Under the pieces are notes generated by a model. The model ran no database searches and was not told where the DNA came from. It worked only from the letters and a program-made list of their open reading frames with translations. From contig NZ_AP024238.1 of assembly GCF_019973615.1 (NCBI RefSeq), positions 2,108,001 to 2,172,000 of the forward strand: a stretch of 64,000 nucleotides of DNA. Reading direction: 5' to 3'. Positions 57,496 to 64,000 of this stretch are shown piece after piece. Both the position numbers and the translations under genes were made by a program. The DNA comes from Rhodoferax lithotrophicus (lineage in GTDB: Bacteria; Pseudomonadota; Gammaproteobacteria; Burkholderiales; Burkholderiaceae_C). How positions within the stretch are numbered: position 1 is the stretch's first letter; each line of letters starts with the position of its first letter.

Positions 57496-59223
57496 ATGAC
57501 ACACACCACTTTTATCCCTGGCAAAGATGCCGCTCTTGAAATCACCATCAGCACGCTGCAAGGCAAGTTGCAACACATGGGGTTTCACATTGAAGAACGC
57601 AGCTGGCTCAACCCGGTTGATGGCATCTGGTCGGTGCACATCCGTGACCGCGATTGCCCGCTGCTGTTCACCAACGGCAAGGGGGCCAGCCGCCTGGCTT
57701 GTCTGGCCAGCGCCCTGGGCGAGTTTTTTGAGCGCTTGTCCACCCATTATTTCTGGACGCATTTCTACCTGGGGCCCGAGGTGGCCGAGCGCCCGCATGT
57801 GCATTTCCCGCAAGAGCGCTGGTTTGACGTGCCTGAAGACGAGTCCTGGCCCGCTGAGCTGCTGAGCCCAGAACTGCACCAGCTCTACAACCCTGAAGGC
57901 AACATCGATGCCAGCAGTCTGGTCGATTTCAACTCCGGTGCGGTCGAGCGCGGCATTTGTGCGCTGCCCTATGTGCGCCAGAGTGATGGTCAAACCGTGT
58001 ATTTCCCGGTCAACATCATTGGCAACCTGTATGTCAGCAACGGCATGTCGGCGGGCAACACCGCCACGGAAGCCCGCACCCAGGCTTTGTCGGAGATTTT
58101 TGAGCGTGCCATCAAAGCCCGCATCATCAGCGAAGGCCTGTGCCTGCCAGACGTGCCCGAGGCGGTGATTGCCCGCTACCCACGCATTGCCCGTGGCATT
58201 GCTGCCCTGCGCGAGGCGGGTTTTGGCATTCTGGTGAAAGATGCGTCCTTGGGCGGCCAGTACCCGGTGATGAATGTCACCCTGCTGAACCCGGCAGATC
58301 AGGGCTGTTTTGCCAGTTTTGGGGCGCACCCTCAGTTTGAAGTGGCGCTGGAGCGGGCCTTGACCGAGCTGCTGCAAGGCCGCGCACTGGATGCTTTGGC
58401 GGGTTTTCCGGCTCCCGGCTTTGATCTGGAGGAAACCGCCAGCTCCACCAACATCGAGATTCATTTTGTGGATTCCAGCGGGGTGATCCACTGGAAATTC
58501 CTGGGTGACACGCCTGATTTCGAGTTTGTCGACTGGAACTTCGGCAGCACCACCGCCGAAGACTACGCCTGGTGTCTGGACCGCCTGCATCAGGATGGTC
58601 ACCAGGTCTATGTGGCCGACTTTGCCCAGTTCGGGGTCTATGCCTGTCGGGTGCTGGTGCCCGGCTTGTCAGAGATTTACCCCATTGACGACCTGGAGTT
58701 CGAGAACAACAGCGTGGCCAATGACTTCCGCGAGGCCATTCTGAATTTGCCCGATCTGGACGACGAGGAATGCGCCGACCTGCTCGACACCTTGAACGAC
58801 TCCAACCTTGCCGACCACCGCCCGGTGCCGGGGCTGATTGGCATGGCGGCCGATGCCGGTTCGTTCTGGAGTGACCTGCGTCTGGGTGAACTCAAAACCC
58901 TGCTGGCCCTGGCTGTCGGCGACGAAGCCGCCACGTTGGAAGGCTGCGAATGGATTTTGAACTTTGACCAGATCAACCCCGAGCGCAAGCGCGTGTACGC
59001 CTGCATCCAGAACCTGATTCGCCTGGCCGACATGGGTGACAGCGGCCCGTATCTGGACACCCTGGCTTTGCTGTATGGTGCTGGCCCCTTGGCGCAGGCC
59101 CATGCCCTCATCATGCAGGAAGACCGCTTCATGGGTCTGAGTGCTCCCGGCCTGGCGATGGACGGCTGTGAAATGCACCACAAGCTGTGGGCGGCATACG
59201 ACAAGATTCATGGTTTTGTTTGA
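57496..59223 (+). CDS. ycaO: YcaO, ribosomal protein S12 methylthiotransferase accessory factor type
   Basis: From the ATG at 57496, 575 residues, close to the 586 of E. coli YcaO. The N-terminal YcaO domain has the ATP-binding pattern (GASRLACLASALGEFFERL and the later EARTQALSEIFERAIKA). The C-terminal third is helical, as in the E. coli protein. E. coli YcaO aids RimO in the beta-methylthiolation of ribosomal protein S12. It is followed after 11 bases by pgeF. Confidence 0.9.
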   Translation: MTHTTFIPGKDAALEITISTLQGKLQHMGFHIEERSWLNPVDGIWSVHIRDRDCPLLFTNGKGASRLACLASALGEFFERLSTHYFWTHFYLGPEVAERPHVHFPQERWFDVPEDESWPAELLSPELHQLYNPEGNIDASSLVDFNSGAVERGICALPYVRQSDGQTVYFPVNIIGNLYVSNGMSAGNTATEARTQALSEIFERAIKARIISEGLCLPDVPEAVIARYPRIARGIAALREAGFGILVKDASLGGQYPVMNVTLLNPADQGCFASFGAHPQFEVALERALTELLQGRALDALAGFPAPGFDLEETASSTNIEIHFVDSSGVIHWKFLGDTPDFEFVDWNFGSTTAEDYAWCLDRLHQDGHQVYVADFAQFGVYACRVLVPGLSEIYPIDDLEFENNSVANDFREAILNLPDLDDEECADLLDTLNDSNLADHRPVPGLIGMAADAGSFWSDLRLGELKTLLALAVGDEAATLEGCEWILNFDQINPERKRVYACIQNLIRLADMGDSGPYLDTLALLYGAGPLAQAHALIMQEDRFMGLSAPGLAMDGCEMHHKLWAAYDKIHGFV

Positions 59224-59234
59224 TTGAGTCTGCC

Positions 59235-60014
59235 ATGCATCCTGATTGGCTGATGCCAGACTGGCCCGCACCAACCGGGGTGCGGGCGGTGTGTACCACC
59301 CGTGCAGGTGGAACCTCCAGCGCACCCTATCACAGTCTGAATCTGGGTGACCATGTCGGTGATGATGCGGGCTGTGTGGCGGCCAACCGGGCCAGATTCC
59401 AAGCGGCTTTGGGCGTGCGCCCGGTGTTTTTGAACCAGGTGCATGGCACAGACGTGGTAACGCTGGATACCCACACCCCGAATGCCACGGTGGCCGATGC
59501 CTGCCTGACCACTCAACCCCGTGTGGCTTGCACCATCATGGTGGCCGATTGTTTGCCGGTGCTGTTCACCAATGTTCAGGGCTCGGCGGTGGCCGCTGCC
59601 CATGCGGGTTGGCGCAGTCTGGCTGGGCCGGGTGGGGTGGGTATTTTGGAGGAAACTTTTAAGCGTTTTAGTGCTCTAGCGCTTGATAATAAAGCGCTAG
59701 AAGCTACTGAAATAATAGCGTGGTTGGGGCCGTGTATTGGCCCCACAGCGTTTGAGGTGGGAGCAGAGGTGCACGCGGCATTCATTACCCATGATGTGCA
59801 GGCGCAAGCCTGTTTTGAGCCACGTCCGGGTGGCAAATGGCTGGCTGATCTGGCCGGGCTGGCCCGCCTGCGTCTGCGTGCACTGGGCATCACCCGGATT
59901 CATGGCAACAACAGCAGTCCGGCGTGGTGTACCGTCAGCCAGAGCTCACGGTTCTTTTCGCACCGGCGTGACCGTGTCAGTGGTCGTTTGGCCGTCAGCA
60001 TCTGGCTGGAGTGA
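59235..60014 (+). CDS. pgeF: PgeF/LACC1-family purine nucleoside phosphorylase with a repeat insertion
   Basis: From the ATG at 59235, 259 residues. The zinc-site segments VADCLPVL near residue 107 and HAGWRSL near residue 121 mark the family (formerly polyphenol oxidase or YfiH). It cleaves purine nucleosides. Residues about 144-162 (FSALALDNKALEATEIIA) come from an in-frame palindromic repeat in a surface region before WLGPCIGPTAFEVG. The 3' end overlaps the convergent gene at 59946 by 69 bases. Confidence 0.88.
   Translation: MHPDWLMPDWPAPTGVRAVCTTRAGGTSSAPYHSLNLGDHVGDDAGCVAANRARFQAALGVRPVFLNQVHGTDVVTLDTHTPNATVADACLTTQPRVACTIMVADCLPVLFTNVQGSAVAAAHAGWRSLAGPGGVGILEETFKRFSALALDNKALEATEIIAWLGPCIGPTAFEVGAEVHAAFITHDVQAQACFEPRPGGKWLADLAGLARLRLRALGITRIHGNNSSPAWCTVSQSSRFFSHRRDRVSGRLAVSIWLE
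59666..59720 (-). repeat. Interspersed palindromic repeat, copy 11, inside pgeF
   Basis: GTGCTCTAGCGCTTGATAAT and AAAGCGCTAGAAGCTACT are a well-kept copy within the coding sequence of pgeF, keeping the reading frame. Confidence 0.88.
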
Positions 60015-60236
60015 TGAAATGGTGGTTTGTGCGGCGGCCAATTCGGCTTGTTCCCGGGCTTTGATGGCACGGCGGCGTGCCGGTGTGCCCATGATGTACA
60101 CCACCAGTGTTACCGGCAGCAGTCCGTACAACACAAAAGTAAGGATGCCGCCGAGTATGGTGCCGGTGGTATTGGTAGCTTCGGCAAGCGCCATCATGAG
60201 TGCCACATACAGCCAGGCAATAGGAACGATATACAT
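59946..60236 (-). CDS. Small membrane protein of unknown function
   Basis: A 96-residue protein with two hydrophobic helices (VPIAWLYVALMMALAEA, ILGGILTFVLYGLLPVTLVVYIMG) and a charged C-terminal tail (RRRAIKAREQAELAAAQ). Its 3' end overlaps the end of pgeF by 69 bases, tail to tail. Family not recognised, but the TM pair plus RRRA tail is common in betaproteobacteria. Confidence 0.72.
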   Translation of the reverse strand: MYIVPIAWLYVALMMALAEATNTTGTILGGILTFVLYGLLPVTLVVYIMGTPARRRAIKAREQAELAAAQTTISSLQPDADGQTTTDTVTPVRKEP

Positions 60237-60345
60237 GGAATTGTTTTGTATTTTTAAGGGACTTTTGAATAATGTCAGGTTTTCGAAGGGCTTGACCTAA
60301 GATACTAACCACATCTGTTTCTGATGATGACCAACAAGGCTAAGA

Positions 60346-62070
60346 ATGAAAGACAATGGACAAGAACTTTGGCTGCAAACGGCCCAGCAATTCCAGCAAA
60401 CCATGGCAGATAGCCTGAAGAAGACGTTTGAGTCTTTTCAAAACATGGATTTGGGGGCCGCAGGCACCCAACTGCTGGCACCTACCACCAAGCCGCCAGA
60501 AATTAAATTCTCTCAGGAAAAGCTCCAGGCTTTGCAGCAGCAATACCTGTCAGAAGCCACCGAGCTGTGGAATCAAAGCCTGCAGGGTTCAGCCAAAGTC
60601 ACTGACCGGCGTTTCTCCAATGAGGCCTGGGCTGCCAACCCGGCGGCCACCTTTACGGCTGCCGCTTATCTGCTTAATTCGAAGACGCTGACGGAAATGG
60701 CCAATGCCGTTGAAACCGATGCCAAGACCCGTGCCCGCATTCAGTTTGCCATCGAGCAAATGACGGCTGCCGCCGCACCCAGCAATTTCCTGGCCTTGAA
60801 TGCTGAAGCACAAAAGAAAGCACTGGAAACCCAGGGCGAAAGTATTGCCAAAGGTATTCAAAACCTGTTGCATGACATTCAGCAGGGTCATGTCTCCATG
60901 ACCGACGAGAGCGTTTTTGAAGTAGGCAAAAACGTTGCCACCACCGAAGGTGCTGTGGTGTTCCAGAATGACTATTTCCAGTTGATTGAATACAAACCAT
61001 TGACTGAGAAGGTTTATGAAAAACCTTTCTTGTTGGTGCCGCCTTGTATCAACAAGTTCTACATTCTTGACTTGCAGCCCGAGAACTCGCTGATCCGTTA
61101 TGCCACAGAGCAAGGCCATCGTACCTTTGTGGTGAGCTGGCGTAACCCGGACACCTCCATGGCCAAAGCCACCTGGGACAATTACGTGGAGGATGCGGTG
61201 ATCAAAGCCATCCATGTCACGCAAGACATCACAGGTGCCAAAACCATCAACGCCTTGGGTTTCTGTGTGGGTGGCACGATGCTGGGTACGGCGTTGGCTG
61301 TGTTGGCTGCACGGGGTGAAAAACCAGTCGCCAGTGCTACTTTCCTTACCTCCATGCTCGACTTTGCGGATACGGGTGTGCTGGACGTGTTTATTGACGA
61401 AGCCTTTGTCAAATACCGGGAAAAGGAAATGGGCGAGGGTGGTTTGATGAAGGGCAAAGACCTGGCGATGACCTTCAGCTTTTTGCGCCCCAATGACCTC
61501 GTGTGGAACTATGTGGTGGGTAACTACCTCAAGGGTGAAACGCCGCCGCCGTTTGACCTGTTGTACTGGAACAGTGACAGCACCAATTTACCTGGCCCCT
61601 ATTACGCCTGGTATCTGCGCAACACGTATCTTGAAAACAAGCTGACCAAGCCTGGTCACGCAACCGTTTGTGGTGAGCAGATTGACCTGAATCTGGTCGA
61701 CATGCCGGTCTACATCTACGGCTCACGTGAAGACCATATCGTGCCCATTGGTGGTGCCTACGCGTCCACCCAGTATCTACCCGGAAAAAAACGCTTTGTC
61801 ATGGGTGCATCTGGTCACATTGCAGGGGTGATCAACCCGCCCGCCAAAGGTAAGCGCAGCCACTGGATTCGTGAAGATGGCAAGCTGCCCAAATCAGTTG
61901 ATCAATGGTTGACTGGCGCAACCGAACACAAAGGTAGCTGGTGGACTGATTGGTCTGAGTGGCTGGCCACGCAAGCTGGCAAACAAATTGCTGCACCGAA
62001 GTCGTATGGCAAAGGTAAACACAAGGTTATCGAGCCAGCACCTGGCAGTTACGTCAAGGCCAAAGCCTGA
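60346..62070 (+). CDS. phaC: Class I polyhydroxyalkanoate synthase
   Basis: A 574-residue enzyme. The active-site lipase-like box GFCVGGT near residue 303, with the catalytic Cys, and later Asp (GSREDHIVP) and His (ASGHIAGV) complete the catalytic triad. It polymerises hydroxyacyl-CoA to storage granules. It heads phaC-phaA-phaB, the usual betaproteobacterial order, with 38 bases to phaA. No phasin gene is between. Confidence 0.95.
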   Translation: MKDNGQELWLQTAQQFQQTMADSLKKTFESFQNMDLGAAGTQLLAPTTKPPEIKFSQEKLQALQQQYLSEATELWNQSLQGSAKVTDRRFSNEAWAANPAATFTAAAYLLNSKTLTEMANAVETDAKTRARIQFAIEQMTAAAAPSNFLALNAEAQKKALETQGESIAKGIQNLLHDIQQGHVSMTDESVFEVGKNVATTEGAVVFQNDYFQLIEYKPLTEKVYEKPFLLVPPCINKFYILDLQPENSLIRYATEQGHRTFVVSWRNPDTSMAKATWDNYVEDAVIKAIHVTQDITGAKTINALGFCVGGTMLGTALAVLAARGEKPVASATFLTSMLDFADTGVLDVFIDEAFVKYREKEMGEGGLMKGKDLAMTFSFLRPNDLVWNYVVGNYLKGETPPPFDLLYWNSDSTNLPGPYYAWYLRNTYLENKLTKPGHATVCGEQIDLNLVDMPVYIYGSREDHIVPIGGAYASTQYLPGKKRFVMGASGHIAGVINPPAKGKRSHWIREDGKLPKSVDQWLTGATEHKGSWWTDWSEWLATQAGKQIAAPKSYGKGKHKVIEPAPGSYVKAKA

Positions 62071-62108
62071 TTTTTCACCTCAATTCTTAACAAGTCACAG
62101 GAGATTAC

Positions 62109-63287
62109 ATGGAAGATATCGTTATCGTTTCAGCAGCTCGTACAGCCGTGGGCAAATTTGGTGGTTCATTGGCCAAAATTGCCGCTCCTGAACTGGGTGC
62201 CACCGTTATCAAGGGGTTGTTGGCGCGCACAGGTTTGGGTGCTGACCAAATTGGTGAAGTCATCATGGGTCAGGTGTTGGCTGCAGGCTCAGGCCAAAAC
62301 CCTGCTCGTCAGAGCTTGATCAAGAGTGGTATTGCCAAAGAAACCCCGGCCTTGACCATCAATGCAGTGTGTGGTTCCGGTCTCAAGTCGGTCATGCTGG
62401 CGGCCCAGTCCATTGCCTATGGTGACAGCGACATTGTGATTGCTGGTGGCCAGGAAAACATGAGTGCCTCGCCGCACGTGCTGATGGGTTCGCGTGATGG
62501 GCAACGTATGGGCGACTGGAAAATGGTCGACTCCATGATTGTTGACGGTTTGTGGGATGTGTATAACCAGTACCACATGGGTATCACTGCGGAAAACGTC
62601 AACAAGCAGTACGGCATCACCCGTGAAATGCAAGATGCATTGGCTTTGAACAGCCAATTGAAAGCTGCGGCGGCGCAAGATGCTGGCAAATTCAAGGACG
62701 AAATTGTTGACGTGCTCATTCCCCAGCGCAAGGGTGACCCTGTGGTGTTCAATGTGGACGAATTCCTGAACCGCAAAACCAATGCCGAAGCCTTGGCTGG
62801 CCTGCGCCCCGCCTTTGACAAGGCTGGCAGTGTCACGGCTGGTAATGCCTCTGGCATTAATGACGGTGCTGCCGCCGTGATGGTGATGACCGCCAAGAAG
62901 GCTGCCGCCCTCGGCTTGACTCCGCTGGGCCGCATTGCCAGTTTTGCCACCAGTGGCCTTGATCCAGCCATCATGGGCATGGGCCCTGTGTCGGCTTCGC
63001 GCAAAGCACTTGAGCGTGCGGGCTGGAAGGCAGAGGACCTGGATTTGATGGAAATCAACGAAGCCTTTGCTGCTCAAGCCTGTGCAGTGAACCAGGAAAT
63101 GGGTTGGGACACCAGCAAGATCAACGTCAACGGCGGAGCCATTGCCATTGGCCACCCGGTGGGCGCATCTGGTTGCCGGATCCTGGTGACCCTGCTGCAC
63201 GAAATGCAGCGCCGTGATGCTAAAAAAGGCATTGCTAGCCTGTGTATTGGTGGCGGCATGGGGGTTGCCCTAACCATTGAGCGCTGA
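62109..63287 (+). CDS. phaA: Acetyl-CoA acetyltransferase (beta-ketothiolase)
   Basis: A 392-residue thiolase with the nucleophilic Cys in NAVCGSGLKSV near residue 89, GHPVGASGC near residue 348 and C-terminal CIGGGMGVALTIE. It condenses two acetyl-CoA to acetoacetyl-CoA for polyhydroxybutyrate. AGGAG lies before the ATG. Confidence 0.95.
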   Translation: MEDIVIVSAARTAVGKFGGSLAKIAAPELGATVIKGLLARTGLGADQIGEVIMGQVLAAGSGQNPARQSLIKSGIAKETPALTINAVCGSGLKSVMLAAQSIAYGDSDIVIAGGQENMSASPHVLMGSRDGQRMGDWKMVDSMIVDGLWDVYNQYHMGITAENVNKQYGITREMQDALALNSQLKAAAAQDAGKFKDEIVDVLIPQRKGDPVVFNVDEFLNRKTNAEALAGLRPAFDKAGSVTAGNASGINDGAAAVMVMTAKKAAALGLTPLGRIASFATSGLDPAIMGMGPVSASRKALERAGWKAEDLDLMEINEAFAAQACAVNQEMGWDTSKINVNGGAIAIGHPVGASGCRILVTLLHEMQRRDAKKGIASLCIGGGMGVALTIER

Positions 63288-63321
63288 TTTAGCCCGCATA
63301 ATCTGACATCAACCCATTAGG

Positions 63322-63336
63322 GTGTTTCAAACACCA
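63322..63336 (+). terminator. Hairpin between phaA and phaB
   Basis: GGTGTTT-C-AAACACC is a 7-base stem without a clear T tract. It may modulate read-through from phaA to phaB or stabilise the phaCA message; termination is uncertain. Confidence 0.35.
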
Positions 63337-63382
63337 GACGGTTTATTTAAATCTGTTTCGTATTTACAAAGAGGAGAAGTTT

Positions 63383-64000
63383 ATGAGTCAAAAAGTAGCT
63401 TATGTCACCGGTGGTATGGGTGGTATCGGTACCGCCATTTGCCAGCGTTTGAGCAAAGAAGGTTTCAAGGTCATCGCCGGTTGCGGTCCCACACGTGACT
63501 ACGCCAAGTGGTTGGCTGAGCAAGCCGCTTTGGGCTACACGTTTTACGCGTCTGCCGGCAATGTGGGCGACTGGGACTCCACCGTGGCAGCTTTTACCCA
63601 AGCCAAAGCCGAGCACGGCAGCATTGACCTGCTGGTGAACAACGCGGGTATCACCCGTGACCGCATGTTTCTGAAAATGACCCGCGAAGACTGGGATGCC
63701 GTGATCGAGACCAACCTCAATTCCATGTTCAATGTGACCAAACAAGTGGTTGGTGATATGGTTGAAAAGGGCTGGGGCCGCATTATCAACATTTCCTCAG
63801 TGAACGGTGTCAAGGGTCAAGCTGGTCAAACCAACTACTCGGCAGCCAAAGCCGGTATGCACGGTTTCAGCATGGCCCTGGCCCAAGAACTGGCCACTAA
63901 GGGCGTGACAGTCAATACCGTGAGTCCTGGTTACATTGGTACCGACATGGTGAAAGCTATCCGCCAGGAAGTGCTTGACAAGATCATTGGTACGGTGCCG
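63383..64000 (+). CDS. phaB: Acetoacetyl-CoA reductase (5' part)
   Basis: The first 206 codons; the gene continues past the right edge. A short-chain dehydrogenase with the NADPH motif GGMGGIG near residue 13 and catalytic YSAAKAG near residue 153. It reduces acetoacetyl-CoA to (R)-3-hydroxybutyryl-CoA for PhaC. A strong GAGGAG site precedes the ATG. Confidence 0.94.
   Translation, partial: MSQKVAYVTGGMGGIGTAICQRLSKEGFKVIAGCGPTRDYAKWLAEQAALGYTFYASAGNVGDWDSTVAAFTQAKAEHGSIDLLVNNAGITRDRMFLKMTREDWDAVIETNLNSMFNVTKQVVGDMVEKGWGRIINISSVNGVKGQAGQTNYSAAKAGMHGFSMALAQELATKGVTVNTVSPGYIGTDMVKAIRQEVLDKIIGTVP

Noticed and set aside
57445..58602. A 385-codon minus-strand frame
   Set aside because: Shadow of ycaO; no start signal and composition typical of antisense frames.
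62289..63200. A 303-codon minus-strand frame
   Set aside because: Shadow of phaA, which has all thiolase motifs.

Overview
The window looks like a chromosome segment of a chemolithotrophic or photolithotrophic sulfur-oxidising betaproteobacterium, most likely Comamonadaceae (Rhodoferax/Polaromonas-like). The reasons are moderate GC, a phaC-phaA-phaB operon, many copies of a short palindromic repeat built around an AAGCGCTAGAGGC core (recalled from Comamonadaceae genomes, not searched), and the content of the sox and dsr genes. The genus cannot be fixed from the sequence alone.

Layout. (1) 1-8846: a sox block, mostly on the minus strand: cytochrome c, soxC, soxD and the start of soxY; a Crp/Fnr regulator with a SoxW-like thioredoxin and an MBL hydrolase; a YeeE/YedE (SoxT/TsuA-like) transporter; a diheme cytochrome c, an FccB/SoxF flavoprotein and a small monoheme FccA-like cytochrome. 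(2) 9041-13222: a plus-strand sulfur-trafficking set: periplasmic DsrE-like protein, TusA, DsrE2-like protein, an unrecognised exported protein, a second YeeE/YedE transporter, thioredoxin and a TusE-like protein. (3) 13331-16742: a scarred accessory island read here as a degraded mobile-integron-like locus: integron-integrase relic on plus, at least two minus-strand cassettes (HEPN-like protein; membrane protein plus TIR protein), attC-like core sites, two decayed group II introns lying exactly at the cassette ends, flanking fragments of a YihY/BrkB gene and palindromic repeats. (4) 16764-23440: a minus-strand methyltransferase and then a long, poorly characterised operon divergent from dsrA (Cas6/Cmx6-like protein, cysteine-free DsrC paralogue, unknown protein, TauD-type dioxygenase, 2Fe-2S flavin reductase, S24-like protein, small protein, MBL protein). 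(5) 23702-37360: a complete reverse-type dsr cluster, dsrABEFHCMKLJOPNR plus a SUMT gene for siroheme; dsrN is fused in frame to another DsrC-like domain. (6) 37548-45726: a NarX/NarL-type two-component pair, soeABC (cytoplasmic sulfite dehydrogenase) and a TauE/SafE exporter. (7) 45729-60236: general genes (universal stress protein, Rieske fusion, FadL-type porin, DinG-type helicase, exonuclease-GIY-YIG protein, NUDIX, FAH, YcaO, PgeF) plus an intact IS1595-family element and an IS30 fragment. (8) 60346-64000: phaC, phaA and the start of phaB.

How it fits together: thiosulfate and sulfide would be oxidised in the periplasm by Sox and FccAB. Sulfane sulfur would enter the cytoplasm (YeeE/YedE transporters, TusA, DsrE2, DsrEFH, DsrC) and be oxidised by DsrAB with DsrL, DsrMKJOP and siroheme from SUMT. 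Sulfite would be oxidised by SoeABC or exported by TauE. The coexistence of soxCD and a full rdsr cluster is unusual. A 17-base sequence containing the palindrome CCCAWWTGGG occurs in the dsrA divergent promoter and in the narX/soeA divergent promoter, with a close relative upstream of tusA, suggesting one regulon, perhaps that of the NarL-like regulator encoded here.
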